Numbered from the stretch's first letter, positions 53,982 to 62,844 are shown. The stretch: 64,000 nt of DNA from Nocardia cerradoensis NBRC 101014 (GCF_000308535.1 NZ_BAFW01000012.1:1-64000); one strand, 5' to 3'. Notes: generated from the letters alone by a model not told the origin. Program-made: numbers and translations.

Positions 53982-54368
53982 ATGGCGCGACATTCGGCTG
54001 TGGACCCTGCTCAGGTGCGTGATTCGGTGGCCGCGGTCGGTGCGTGGCTGCGCGACGAGTCGGCGGCACAGCCGGGGCGGTCCGAGCTGGCGGCGGCCGT
54101 GCGCGCAACCGCGCGAAGTCTGGCCGCGGCGGCGCCGGGCGCCTCGGTGGAGGTGCGGGTACCGCCCTTCGTGGCGGTGCAGTGCATCGAGGGTCCGCGG
54201 CACACCCGCGGGACGCCGCCGAATGTGGTGGAGACCGACCCGCGGACGTGGCTGTTGCTCGCGGCGGGACTGCTCGATTTCGAGACCGCGGTGGAGACGG
54301 GCGCGCTGAGCGCGTCGGGAATCCGGGCGGGGGAGTTGGCCCGCTGGCTGCCGCTGGTGGCGCTGTGA
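53982..54368 (+). CDS. sterol-carrier-like (SCP2-superfamily) protein
   Basis: Protein of 128 residues of the actinobacterial sterol-carrier family (Rv0807-like): helical N-terminal half and [49 protein letters not shown] as the core, with a DPRTWL motif. A leaderless -10 (TACGCT at 53969-53974, 7 nt to ATG) fixes the start. Position just before purF agrees with Rv0807. Ligand unknown. Confidence 0.86.
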   Translation: MARHSAVDPAQVRDSVAAVGAWLRDESAAQPGRSELAAAVRATARSLAAAAPGASVEVRVPPFVAVQCIEGPRHTRGTPPNVVETDPRTWLLLAAGLLDFETAVETGALSASGIRAGELARWLPLVAL

Positions 54369-54369
54369 A

Positions 54370-55710
54370 CTAGGCCGGTGCGGGCTCGGTGCGGTTGATC
54401 GGCTTGCGCTCCAACCCTTTTCGGTCGTAGAAGCGCGTCACGATCAACCCGAGCGCCACCCCGATTCCGAGGCCGAGCACGGTCATCCAGAATCCGCGGG
54501 TGAAACCGGCCGCGCCGTTGCCGTCGAAATACAGCAGCGAACGCACCGCCAGGAACACCTGATGCATGGGTTCGAAGGTGGCCAGCCAGCCCAGGTACTT
54601 CGGCGTCGCCTCGATCGGCACCGTGCCACCCGACGACGGCAGCCCCAGCACGATGAACAGGATCATGTTCACCAGCAGACCGGCCGAGCCGATCGCGGCC
54701 AGGATGGAGATACCGGTGAATCCGACTGCGATGATCGCGAGCACCCCGTAGAGATACAGGCCCAGCGGATTGTCCAGCGGCATCCCCAGCGCCGCGCCGA
54801 TGCCGAGCAGAATCGCGGAGACCACCACCGCGGCGACCGCCATGACCGCCCATTTGATCAACAGCGTGCGGAGTCGGGAGACCGGTGTGGCGGGATAATG
54901 CACGTACCACGGCCCGTATTCGGTCGGCACGAAGCCGAGGGCGGAGTCGATCATGGTGTGCACGATCATCGCGCCGAGCATGCCGGCCATCAGCAACAGC
55001 AGTGCGTAGAAGAAGGCCGTCAGCCCCTGACCGGATCCGCCCGGCAGGGGATGGAACTCCTGCACCAGGATCTCCAGCGGCTGCGCCAGCGTGAGGCGGG
55101 TCGCGCCGGACAGTTCGGGGGCGGGCGGGCCGCCGGGCGCCGGGGCGAGCTGAGCCCGCACCTGCTCGACGAGCTGCTGACCTACCTTGTCGTTGATCTG
55201 CGGCAGCGCCTGATTACCGAACCGCACCACGATCTGGGTGGCGTAGGTGCCCGAACGCGGATTGGTCATCAGGGTGATGATCGGACGCTCGATATCGCCC
55301 GGTATGACACTGCCCACACCCAGGATCCCCAGCCGCTTGCTGAAATCGCTGGGAATGACGACCGTGCCGTAGACCTGGCCGTTCTGCATCTGCTGCTGGG
55401 CCTCCGGCAGCCCGAGTACGCGCAGATCGATCTGATCGGCGGGCACGGCGGCCCGCAGCCCGTCGGCGACCTGGTCGCCGAAGTTCACGTGTTTTTCCTG
55501 GCCGGGTGCGCCGAGCGTCTCGCCCACGTCCTGGTTGACCAGGGCGATCGGGAAGTCGTGCAGATTCCGCTGCGGATCGACGACGTAGTCGAGATACAGC
55601 AGCCCCAGCAACGCCGCCACCACTGAGAGGACCGCCACAGGGAACATCCATCGAAACGGAATCAGCCGCCGCAGATTTCGACTTTGTAGTGCGGTGTCGG
55701 TGCTCGCCAC
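54370..55710 (-). CDS. YhgE/Pip-like (DUF3533) membrane protein
   Basis: Protein of 446 residues: N-terminal membrane helix (MFPVAVLSVVAALLGLLYLDYVV), a long outside domain of about 200 residues (FPIALVNQDVGE, YGTVVIPSDFSKRL), and then about five membrane helices. Matches the SNG1/DUF3533 and Pip families, which include phage-infection proteins and ABC-2-like exporters. Leaderless pattern TACGGT (55717-55722, 6 nt) before the GTG at 55710. Divergent from purF. Confidence 0.87.
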   Translation of the reverse strand: MASTDTALQSRNLRRLIPFRWMFPVAVLSVVAALLGLLYLDYVVDPQRNLHDFPIALVNQDVGETLGAPGQEKHVNFGDQVADGLRAAVPADQIDLRVLGLPEAQQQMQNGQVYGTVVIPSDFSKRLGILGVGSVIPGDIERPIITLMTNPRSGTYATQIVVRFGNQALPQINDKVGQQLVEQVRAQLAPAPGGPPAPELSGATRLTLAQPLEILVQEFHPLPGGSGQGLTAFFYALLLLMAGMLGAMIVHTMIDSALGFVPTEYGPWYVHYPATPVSRLRTLLIKWAVMAVAAVVVSAILLGIGAALGMPLDNPLGLYLYGVLAIIAVGFTGISILAAIGSAGLLVNMILFIVLGLPSSGGTVPIEATPKYLGWLATFEPMHQVFLAVRSLLYFDGNGAAGFTRGFWMTVLGLGIGVALGLIVTRFYDRKGLERKPINRTEPAPA

Positions 55711-55790
55711 GGTCGAACCGTAGCAGCAAACAGCTCGCCACCCGGCGGATCCGGACGTGGGTTTCGCGCGGATGACCCGTAGAATGATTG

Positions 55791-55796
55791 GTGCCC
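55791..55796 (+). promoter_or_regulatory. candidate -10 box of purF
   Basis: TAGAAT, about 27 nt before the GTG at 55823, leaving a short leader with AGGGAG. The start of DUF3533 lies 80 bp away on the other strand. Confidence 0.45.
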
Positions 55797-55822
55797 CCCG
55801 CCCGACTAACAGGGAGCAAACG

Positions 55823-57427
55823 GTGACCCACGCCGATCTGTCGATCCCGAAGACCGCCGCAGGCCGAAACACCTCCGCAGTCGACGAGCCTGAGAACGAG
55901 CCCCGCGAGGAGTGTGGCGTCTTCGGCGTCTGGGCTCCGGGCGAGGATGTGGCCAAGCTCACGTATTACGGCCTCTATGCCTTGCAGCACCGTGGACAGG
56001 AGGCCGCCGGTATCGCGGTCGCCGACGGTTCGCAGGTGCTGGTGTTCAAAGACCTGGGCCTGGTTTCGCAAGTCTTCGACGAGCAGACGCTGGCGGCGAT
56101 GCCCGGGCATATCGCCATCGGGCACTGCCGTTACTCGACCACCGGTTCCACCATCTGGGAGAACGCGCAGCCGATCTTCCGCACCACGGCGGTCGGCACC
56201 GGACTCGCGTTGGGGCACAACGGCAATCTGGTCAACACCGCCGAATTGGCAACCCGGGCCCGGGAATTGGGTCTGATCAACGGCCGCCTGCCGGGCAGCG
56301 CGATCACCGCCACCTCCGATTCGGATGTGATGACCGCGCTGCTGGCCCATGCCGCGGCCGACAAGAGCATCGAGCAGGCGGCCATGGAGTTGCTGCCCAC
56401 GCTGCGCGGCGCCTTCTGCCTGACCTTCATGGACGAGCACACCCTCTACGCGGCGCGGGATCCGCAGGGTGTGCGGCCGCTGTGCCTGGGCCGCCTCGAC
56501 CGCGGCTGGGTAGTTGCCAGCGAGACCGCCGCGCTCGACATCGTGGGCGCCTCGTTCGTCCGTGAGATCGAGCCGGGCGAACTGCTGGCGATCGACGCGG
56601 ACGGGGTGCGCTCGCTGCGGTTCGCCAATCCCGAACCGAAGGGCTGTGTCTTCGAATACGTCTACCTGGCCCGGCCGGATTCGACGATCGCCGGTCGCTC
56701 GGTGCATGCCACCCGGGTCGACATCGGCCGCCGGCTGGCCGCCGAACATCCCGTCGACGCCGATCTGGTGATCCCGGTCCCGGAATCCGGTACGCCCGCC
56801 GCGGTGGGCTACGCCCAGGGATCCGGGGTGCCCTACGGCCAGGGACTGATGAAGAACGCCTATGTGGGCCGTACCTTCATCCAGCCCAGCCAGACCATCC
56901 GCCAGCTCGGTATCCGGCTCAAGCTCAACCCGTTGCGCGAGGTGATTCGCGGGAAGCGGTTGATCGTCGTCGACGACTCGATCGTCCGCGGCAACACCCA
57001 GCGGGCCCTGATCCGGATGCTGCGCGAGGCCGGGGCGCTGGAGATCCACGTGCGCATCGCCTCCCCGCCGGTCAAGTGGCCCTGCTTCTACGGCATCGAC
57101 TTCGCCTCGCCGGCCGAGTTGATCGCCAACGGCGCCGGACCGGAACTGGCGGAGGGCTCGCAGGATTCGGAAGCGGCGATGGTCGAGAGCGTGCGCCGTT
57201 CCATCGGCGCCGACAGCTTGGGCTACATCTCGCTCGACGGCATGATCGCGGCCACCGAGCAGCCGCGCACCCGGCTGTGCTGCGCGTGCTTCGACGGCAA
57301 GTACCCGATCCCGCTGCCCGATGAGGCTGCCGTCGGCAAGAACGTCCTGGAAGGAATTCTCTCCGGTAAGCCGGAATCCGAACTCCTGGGCGAGAATGCC
57401 AACGCGAGCGCGCTGAGCCGCCCCTGA
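55823..57427 (+). CDS. purF: amidophosphoribosyltransferase
   Basis: Protein of 534 residues: after a short propeptide-like region (EPREECGVFGVWAP, nucleophile Cys32 of the class II amidotransferase), a glutaminase domain (HRGQEAAGIAV, GHCRYSTTGS, GHNGNLVN) and a phosphoribosyltransferase domain with VIPVPESGTPAA and RLIVVDDSIVRGNTQ. First step of purine synthesis. AGGGAG 6 nt before GTG 55823. CCACFDGKYP near the C-terminus resembles the iron-sulfur cysteines of Bacillus-type PurF, so a 4Fe-4S cluster is likely. Confidence 0.96.
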   Translation: MTHADLSIPKTAAGRNTSAVDEPENEPREECGVFGVWAPGEDVAKLTYYGLYALQHRGQEAAGIAVADGSQVLVFKDLGLVSQVFDEQTLAAMPGHIAIGHCRYSTTGSTIWENAQPIFRTTAVGTGLALGHNGNLVNTAELATRARELGLINGRLPGSAITATSDSDVMTALLAHAAADKSIEQAAMELLPTLRGAFCLTFMDEHTLYAARDPQGVRPLCLGRLDRGWVVASETAALDIVGASFVREIEPGELLAIDADGVRSLRFANPEPKGCVFEYVYLARPDSTIAGRSVHATRVDIGRRLAAEHPVDADLVIPVPESGTPAAVGYAQGSGVPYGQGLMKNAYVGRTFIQPSQTIRQLGIRLKLNPLREVIRGKRLIVVDDSIVRGNTQRALIRMLREAGALEIHVRIASPPVKWPCFYGIDFASPAELIANGAGPELAEGSQDSEAAMVESVRRSIGADSLGYISLDGMIAATEQPRTRLCCACFDGKYPIPLPDEAAVGKNVLEGILSGKPESELLGENANASALSRP

Positions 57428-57541
57428 GCGTCACGCATGACGTCGTGGCCGGGCCGTTCGTCGTGGCGGGCCGGCATATGTCATCGCAGAGCGAGTCGAC
57501 CTGGGGTGCACGCACATTCGGTGCCGAGCAGGTTCGAGAAC

Positions 57542-58165
57542 CTACCGGCTCGGTGACGTGCTCGGCGGTGTGAGCAATCCGCCGAGCATCATCAGAATGC
57601 ACTGCTCGGCCTCGGCGCCGGCCGCGTCCGGGTCGTCGGCGTGCGCGACGATCATGCCCGCCTCGGTGATCGCGGCCAGAATCAATTGGGCCAGGGTCCG
57701 GACCGGGACCGCGGGCGCGAGGCCGGACTCCACAGCCAATTCCAGCTGATTGGTGATCAGCCCGAGTCCGTGGCGCGCTTCCATCTCACGCCAGCCCTGC
57801 CAGCCGAGTACGGCAGGGCCGTCGGACATGGCGATCCGGACCGTTTCCGGGCGGCGGCTGATCATGAGGAAGGTATGCAGGCCGGTCGCCATCGCGGCCG
57901 GCAGATCGGTCGGGTCGGGCAGGGTGTCGATCGCACGCCGGACCTCCTCGGTGTTGTCCGCCTCGAGCTGTTCCAGTACCGCGATGAACAGGCCGCGCTT
58001 GTCGCCGTAGTGATGATGCAGCGCGCCGCGGGTGACACCGGCCGCGGCGACGATCTCCTCCGCCGACACCGCGGAATATCCGCGTTCGGCGAACAGCCGC
58101 CGCCCGACCGACTCGAGACTCGCCCGCGTCGCGCGTGATCTGTCCTCCTGGCTACGGCGTGGCAT
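57542..58165 (-). CDS. TetR-family regulator of the hydrolase module
   Basis: Protein of 207 residues. Helix-turn-helix in LESVGRRLFAERGYSAVSAEEIVAAAGVTRGALHHHYGDKRGLF, then a helical ligand domain. The gene overlaps the end of the hydrolase gene by 14 bp, so both are in one transcript, hydrolase first. The perfect palindrome at 59061-59075 in front of the hydrolase is a probable TetR operator, which would make this an autoregulated detoxification-type module (inference). Confidence 0.88.
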   Translation of the reverse strand: MPRRSQEDRSRATRASLESVGRRLFAERGYSAVSAEEIVAAAGVTRGALHHHYGDKRGLFIAVLEQLEADNTEEVRRAIDTLPDPTDLPAAMATGLHTFLMISRRPETVRIAMSDGPAVLGWQGWREMEARHGLGLITNQLELAVESGLAPAVPVRTLAQLILAAITEAGMIVAHADDPDAAGAEAEQCILMMLGGLLTPPSTSPSR

Positions 58166-59018
58166 GCAGCCGAGTGAACTCCACGATCAACCGGCTGAGC
58201 AACTCGGGCTGGTCCTCCGAGATGAAGGTGAGCGAATCCTCGATCGTGCGCAGCGTGGCATCGGGCAGATCGTGCGCCAGCCGCTGCGCGAAATCGAGGC
58301 GGAACACCTTGTCCTCCGGCGCCCAGGCCAGCAGCACCGGCAGATCCCACTCGCCGAAAGTACGCGCGGCCGCGAGGGTATGGCGCTTGTGGATATCGCG
58401 CAGGAACCGGCGCAGATCGGCGCGGATGGCCGCCGAATTGCGGCTAGGCAGCAGGTAGGAATCCGCGATCTCGTGCGGTAGCGGCTGTTTGGTGACCAAC
58501 CCGTAGGCGAGGGGCAACCGCTGCGCCGGCCGGAAGCGCAGGCTCTGCAGAATCGCGGTGAGCAGGCCGGGTACGCGCGAGAGCCGCGGCAGCGGAGTGA
58601 ACGGTTGCGGGAAGAACTTCTCGTAGGCGTCGCAGTTGGTGAACACCACGCGCCCGACCCGGCTGCGGTCGCGCGACAGCATGATCTGCGTGATCGCCCC
58701 GCCGGTGTCGTTGGCCACCAGGGTGACGTCGGTGAGATCGAGTTCCCGCAGGAACGCCGCGATCAGATCGGCCGCGCCGGTCGGGGAGAGGTCGGCGGCG
58801 GGCATCGGCTCTGAATGCGAGCCGAACGGCCAATCCGGGGTGAGGCAGCGATGCCCGGCGGCGGCGACGTCCGGCACCACCTTGCGCCACAGATCGGCGT
58901 TGACGAGCAGGCCGTGCACGAAGACCACCGGCGACCCGGAACCGGTGTCGTGATAACGGATGCGGCCGCCCGGCACGGTGACGTGACTGATCGGGCCGAG
59001 GCTGGTGCTGATTCCCAT
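58152..59018 (-). CDS. alpha/beta hydrolase with Asp nucleophile and no visible catalytic His
   Basis: Protein of 288 residues. The elbow is ANDTGG at 102-107, so the nucleophile is Asp104, as in haloalkane dehalogenases and epoxide hydrolases. WAPEDKVF offers the acid. At the usual GH(F) position near the C-terminus the sequence is IEDSLTFISEDQP, with Thr264 where His is expected, so a dehalogenase or epoxide hydrolase reaction is doubtful. GGAAGG is 7 nt before ATG 59018. Paired with a TetR gene and an upstream palindrome. Confidence 0.85.
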   Translation of the reverse strand: MGISTSLGPISHVTVPGGRIRYHDTGSGSPVVFVHGLLVNADLWRKVVPDVAAAGHRCLTPDWPFGSHSEPMPAADLSPTGAADLIAAFLRELDLTDVTLVANDTGGAITQIMLSRDRSRVGRVVFTNCDAYEKFFPQPFTPLPRLSRVPGLLTAILQSLRFRPAQRLPLAYGLVTKQPLPHEIADSYLLPSRNSAAIRADLRRFLRDIHKRHTLAAARTFGEWDLPVLLAWAPEDKVFRLDFAQRLAHDLPDATLRTIEDSLTFISEDQPELLSRLIVEFTRLHATP

Positions 59019-59060
59019 GACATGCCTTCCGGAGTGGGGGTGATGTGCTCCAGAGTTACC

Positions 59061-59075
59061 TACATACCGTATGTA
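59061..59075. promoter_or_regulatory. palindromic operator, TetR/hydrolase module
   Basis: TACATAC-C-GTATGTA is a perfect 7-bp inverted repeat with a 1-bp centre, 43 bp upstream of the hydrolase ATG and about 131 bp before purM. Its composition resembles many TetR operators. Likely bound by the TetR at 57542-58165. Confidence 0.82.
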
Positions 59076-59205
59076 TGTCAATGGTGGATGTGACGGTAGC
59101 CTCGAATCCGTACGTGCAGCCCAATACCGGTGCAGTCTCGTTATCCGGCTCCGGTAGCGTGATCAGGCATCTGTCCGCCGATTCGGTTTGGAGCTTTCCC
59201 GAACA

Positions 59206-60324
59206 ATGACTGAGCAGACCCCGAGTGGTGCCGGTGTGAACGACACCGGCGCCGACGAGGCCCAATCCGGAGGCGCGTCCTACGCCGCCGCCGGTGTCGA
59301 CATCGAGGCCGGCGACCGCGCAGTCGAGTTGTTCGCGCCGCTGGCCAAGAAGGCCAGCCGGCCCGAGGTGCAGGGCGGTCTGGGCGGTTTCGCCGGATTG
59401 TTCGCGCTCAAGGGTGGCTACCGGGAACCGCTGCTGGCCGCCTCCACCGACGGTGTGGGCACCAAGATCGCGGTCGCGCAGGCGCTGGACAAGCACGACA
59501 CGGTCGGCCTGGACCTGGTCGCCATGGTCGTCGACGATCTGGTCGTCTGCGGCGCGGAACCGCTGTTCCTGCAGGACTACATCGCCGTCGGCAAGGTGGT
59601 GCCGGAACGGGTCGCGCAGATCGTGTCCGGTATCGCCGAGGGCTGCATCCAGGCCGGATGTGCGTTGCTGGGCGGCGAGACCGCCGAGCATCCGGGCCTG
59701 ATGGGCGCCGACGACTACGACATCTCCGCGACCGGTGTCGGCGTCGTGGAGGCGGACGAGGTGCTGGGCCCGGACCGGGTCCGCCCCGGCGACGTCGTCA
59801 TCGCGATGGGCTCCTCGGGCCTGCATTCCAACGGCTACAGCCTGGCGCGCCGGGTGCTGCTCGACATCGATCGGATGGCCCTCACCGGGCACGTCGAGGA
59901 ATTCGGCCGCACCCTGGGCGAAGAGTTGCTGGAACCTACCAAGATCTATGCCAAGGATTGTCTGGCGCTGATCGCCGAGACCGATGTGCGCACCTTCGCT
60001 CACGTCACCGGCGGCGGCCTGGCGAACAATCTGGCTCGCGTACTGCCGGCCGGGCTGGTCGCCGAAATCGACCGCGGCACCTGGAATCCCGCGCCGATCT
60101 TCAAGCTGATCGCGCAGCGCGGCCGGGTCGAGCGGGCGGAGATGGAGAAGACATTCAACATGGGCGTCGGCATGGTCGCCGTCGTCGCCCCCGAGGATGC
60201 CGATCGTGCGCTCGCGGTGCTGACCGCGCGGCATATCGAATGCTGGACCCTGGGATCGGTCAAGAAGGCCAAGGACGCCGACGCCGCGCGCGTGGCGCTG
60301 CTCGGCGAACATCCCCGGTTCTGA
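59206..60324 (+). CDS. purM: phosphoribosylformylglycinamidine cyclo-ligase
   Basis: Protein of 372 residues with PurM signatures: SYAAAGVDIEAGDRAVELF, STDGVGTKIAVAQ, HDTVGLDLVAMVVDDLVVCGAEPLFLQDYIA, GGETAEHPG and HVTGGGLANNLARVLP. Converts FGAM to AIR with ATP. An N-terminal extension of about 20 residues is variable. ATG 59206, with GGAG about 12 nt away. TAGCGT (59154-59159) may be the -10. Divergent from the hydrolase/tetR pair. Confidence 0.96.
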   Translation: MTEQTPSGAGVNDTGADEAQSGGASYAAAGVDIEAGDRAVELFAPLAKKASRPEVQGGLGGFAGLFALKGGYREPLLAASTDGVGTKIAVAQALDKHDTVGLDLVAMVVDDLVVCGAEPLFLQDYIAVGKVVPERVAQIVSGIAEGCIQAGCALLGGETAEHPGLMGADDYDISATGVGVVEADEVLGPDRVRPGDVVIAMGSSGLHSNGYSLARRVLLDIDRMALTGHVEEFGRTLGEELLEPTKIYAKDCLALIAETDVRTFAHVTGGGLANNLARVLPAGLVAEIDRGTWNPAPIFKLIAQRGRVERAEMEKTFNMGVGMVAVVAPEDADRALAVLTARHIECWTLGSVKKAKDADAARVALLGEHPRF

Positions 60325-60333
60325 CCGGAAATT

Positions 60334-60380
60334 CGATCGCCTCCTCGATCCGGGTACGGCCCGGTCCGGGGAGGCGATCG
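60334..60380 (+). terminator. stem-loop after purM
   Basis: CGATCGCCTCC (60334-60344) pairs with GGAGGCGATCG (60370-60380), an 11-bp stem with an inner CCGGG/CCCGG hairpin and followed by TCGTTACG. Placed right for purM transcription end. Confidence 0.6.
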
Positions 60381-60576
60381 TCGTTACGGCCGAGCCGCTG
60401 CGGCATTCGACGGCGACCGGCGAAAGCAAGGCCGGGCGGCAGGTGCCGAGGCATGTTGAACCCGGGTAATGCCGCCCTCGGTATCACTGATATCCGCGGC
60501 GGCAACCCGTACTACGAGCCCTCATCGAGGTGGGATCGGTCGACCTATCGGCCGAAAACGCTGGCCGACGTGCGAA

Positions 60577-60601
60577 GGGGGAGGCCCCTCAGGCCTCCCC
60601 C
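60577..60601 (-). terminator. 10-bp hairpin next to the DUF3073 gene end
   Basis: GGGGGAGGCC (60577-60586) and GGCCTCCCCC (60592-60601) around a 5-nt loop, 20 bp beyond the DUF3073 stop at 60621. No T-tract on either side, so it is a weak or processing-type terminator. Confidence 0.6.
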
Positions 60602-60620
60602 TGCAACACGTCGATTCGAG

Positions 60621-60827
60621 TCAGCGGCGCCAGTCGTCGTAGTCCTCATCTTCCTCCCAGCGCTTGAGCGATTCGTCCGAATCGTGTTCTTCGGACAGCA
60701 CACCGCTCCGCCGGGGGGTGTGCCCCGACAGCTCGCGCTGAAGGCTCGCGAAGTCGGTCGACGGCGAGCTGTACTTCAGCTCGCGTGCAACCTTGGTCTG
60801 CTTTGCCTTAGCCCGGCCACGGCCCAT
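60621..60827 (-). CDS. DUF3073 protein (Rv0810c-like)
   Basis: Protein of 68 residues: MGRGRAKAKQTKVARELKYSSPSTDFASLQREL followed by an acidic end WEEDEDYDDWRR. This is the actinobacterial DUF3073 family, small, basic at the front and acidic at the back; in M. tuberculosis it also lies next to purM. Function unknown. ATG 60827 with GGGGTCAGCC upstream. A dyad symmetry sits upstream at 60897-60924. Confidence 0.93.
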   Translation of the reverse strand: MGRGRAKAKQTKVARELKYSSPSTDFASLQRELSGHTPRRSGVLSEEHDSDESLKRWEEDEDYDDWRR

Positions 60828-60896
60828 GGCTGACCCCCTCGCGTCACTGCGGGGCGGCCTGGGGTGGTTGGCGGCCCCGTTCGAATTAATAATCTT

Positions 60897-60924
60897 CCTG
60901 ACAGACACTTTAGCGTGTGTCAGG
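60897..60924. promoter_or_regulatory. imperfect dyad upstream of the DUF3073 gene
   Basis: CCTGAC (60897-60902) pairs with GTCAGG (60919-60924), and ACAC (60905-60908) with GTGT (60915-60918) around TTTAGC. About 70 bp from the DUF3073 start. Could be an operator or a 5'-leader hairpin. Confidence 0.5.
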
Positions 60925-61012
60925 CGGTCGCGCTTCCAGGAGTGGGTGAAGACTGCGGAACATCCACCGTCGGCGGGGCGGTCGAGCGGTGCTTCGGCGA
61001 AATGGTGAGCTT

Positions 61013-61975
61013 CTACACCGCACCCGGGATTGCCCGGATGATGCCGACCCGCGCCCCGCCGCCCAGGACCGGCGGCCCGGCGAGCGCGGTATGGGCCTCG
61101 GTCCACTCGACCCCCATACGCTGGAGAATCGCCTGCGTCAGCGGCATCCGGGCCCGATCGTGGCCGTCGTCGATCTTGTAGGCGAAGGCACGGCCGTCCG
61201 GCAGGGCCCCGGCGTGCACACCGTCCGCCCCGATCTTGCACACCAGTCCCGGGGTCGCGCGCATGGTCTCGAGATCGGGGGCGTCCGTGCCCGAAATCAC
61301 TCGGGGATGGTGGCGAATCGCGTCCGCGACCCGGCGTTCCGGGGATCCGGGAGCCGCGGTGGCGAGACGGGCGTAGGCGCGGGCGAGGTTGATCAACGAG
61401 ACCGGGACGATCGGCAGGCCGCAGCCGTCGATGCCGAGGTCGGTCTCGGGTTCGCCGGTGATGTCGGCGATCGTCGCCGTGACCGCCTGCTGCAGCGGAT
61501 GGGCGGGGTCGAGATATCCGGTCACCGGCCAGCCGTTGATCACACAGGTCGCCAGCATCGCGGCATGTTTGCCCGAGCAGTTCATGTAGATCTTGCGGGG
61601 AGCCGAGTGCCGATCGCGCCCGGCCAGCGCCTCGGCACGGGCCTGTTCGCCCATCGGCAGATCCGGCGGGCACCCCAGGCTGTTCTCGTCGAAGCCGAAG
61701 CGCTCCAGCAACCGCCGTACCAGTGCCAGATGCTCGGGTTCGCCGAAATGCGAGGCGGTGGCGATGGCGAGTTCGGCCTCGTCGATCGGCTCGAAACCGT
61801 TGCGCAGCAAGGTGATCGCCTGCATGGGTTTGTTGGTCGACCGCGGGAAGATCGGCAGATGTACCTCACCGCGGGCGAGCGAGGGCTCCCCGTCGGGTTC
61901 GATGATCACCACTGACCCACGGTGGACACATTCGCGGAAGCCGGAGCGAACCACTTCCACCAGTTCCACACTCAT
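61013..61975 (-). CDS. type II asparaginase-family protein (Asparaginase_II, PF06089-like)
   Basis: Protein of 320 residues with the conserved regions of this family: RSGFRECVHRGSVVI, PRSTNKPMQAI, SHFGEPEH, MNCSGKHAAMLATC, GIDGCGLP and RVISGTDAPDLE. Predicted L-asparaginase of the thermolabile/Rhizobium AnsA-like class. Overlaps the MOSC gene by 4 bp (ATGA), last gene of the operon that begins at 63956. Confidence 0.9.
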   Translation of the reverse strand: MSVELVEVVRSGFRECVHRGSVVIIEPDGEPSLARGEVHLPIFPRSTNKPMQAITLLRNGFEPIDEAELAIATASHFGEPEHLALVRRLLERFGFDENSLGCPPDLPMGEQARAEALAGRDRHSAPRKIYMNCSGKHAAMLATCVINGWPVTGYLDPAHPLQQAVTATIADITGEPETDLGIDGCGLPIVPVSLINLARAYARLATAAPGSPERRVADAIRHHPRVISGTDAPDLETMRATPGLVCKIGADGVHAGALPDGRAFAYKIDDGHDRARMPLTQAILQRMGVEWTEAHTALAGPPVLGGGARVGIIRAIPGAV

Positions 61976-62844
61976 GGCCGGTCTCCTCGCTCCACGTCGC
62001 CGCACGCCGTCGCACCCGCTGCCTTCGGCCGCGCCGCTGCCCCGCTCGGCATCACCGAGTGCAAGGTGCCGGCCCCGGCCGCCGCCGGCTTCGACGTCGT
62101 CCGGCCCGGCGCCGCATCCGACGCCGTCGCGATACCGAACCCTTCGGAGGGCGCGGTGGCCCGCGCCCCGTTGCCGGCCCGCCGCGCGTGCCGGGCGATC
62201 TGCATGCGCACATCGTCGGAGATCGTCGGTTCCGCGGTCAGCAGACGCTCCAGCCGGGCCGGATCGTGGCCGGTGAACAGGTCGCGGACCGTGATGCCGT
62301 GCTCGGGGATGTGGTCGACGTGCACCCGGTCGCCGGCACCGATCGTGCCTTCGGTCAGCACCCGCAGGTAGGCGCCGGTATCGGCCTGCAGGGTGAAGCG
62401 CTTGACCCACTGCTTCTCACCGGACCAGTGCCCGAAGGTCGCGCAGGGCACGCGCGGTGCGCTCACCTCGAGCACCGCCTCGCCGACGCGCCAGCGCTCA
62501 CCGATCACCGCATCGCTGACCGGCAGTCCGGACACTCGGAGATTCTCACCGAACCAGCCGGGAGCGAGCGTGCGGCCCAGCTGCTCGCCCCACTGCCGCG
62601 CGTCCTCGTCGGCATAGGCGTAGACGGCCTGGTGAACGCCGCCGTGATGTTTCGTATCGCAGACGTGGTCACCGGCCAGGCCCAGTGTGCGTACCGCGAC
62701 CCGGTCGGCGACCGGGCGCTTGTCGATCGCGGTCCGGCCGACCCGGCTCACCTTCGCGGGCACCTCGAGTTCGGCATGCAGGACACAGACCGCGAGCACG
62801 TGGCCGATCGCGCCGATTTCCCGGGGCGCTGCGGGCGCGCTCAC
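61972..62844 (-). CDS. MOSC-domain protein
   Basis: Protein of 290 residues. The MOSC domain spans about 40-190: GLAGDHVCDTKHHGGVHQAVYAYADED, WFGENLRVSG and the conserved Cys in APRVPCATFGHW. MOSC proteins bind molybdenum cofactor or carry sulfur and include YiiM, which reduces N-hydroxylated compounds. The last 70 residues are Ala/Gly/Ser-rich low complexity, longer than the core needs. Its GTG start overlaps the preceding gene's stop (GTGA); ATGA overlap with the asparaginase gene. Confidence 0.88.
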   Translation of the reverse strand: MSAPAAPREIGAIGHVLAVCVLHAELEVPAKVSRVGRTAIDKRPVADRVAVRTLGLAGDHVCDTKHHGGVHQAVYAYADEDARQWGEQLGRTLAPGWFGENLRVSGLPVSDAVIGERWRVGEAVLEVSAPRVPCATFGHWSGEKQWVKRFTLQADTGAYLRVLTEGTIGAGDRVHVDHIPEHGITVRDLFTGHDPARLERLLTAEPTISDDVRMQIARHARRAGNGARATAPSEGFGIATASDAAPGRTTSKPAAAGAGTLHSVMPSGAAARPKAAGATACGDVERGDRP

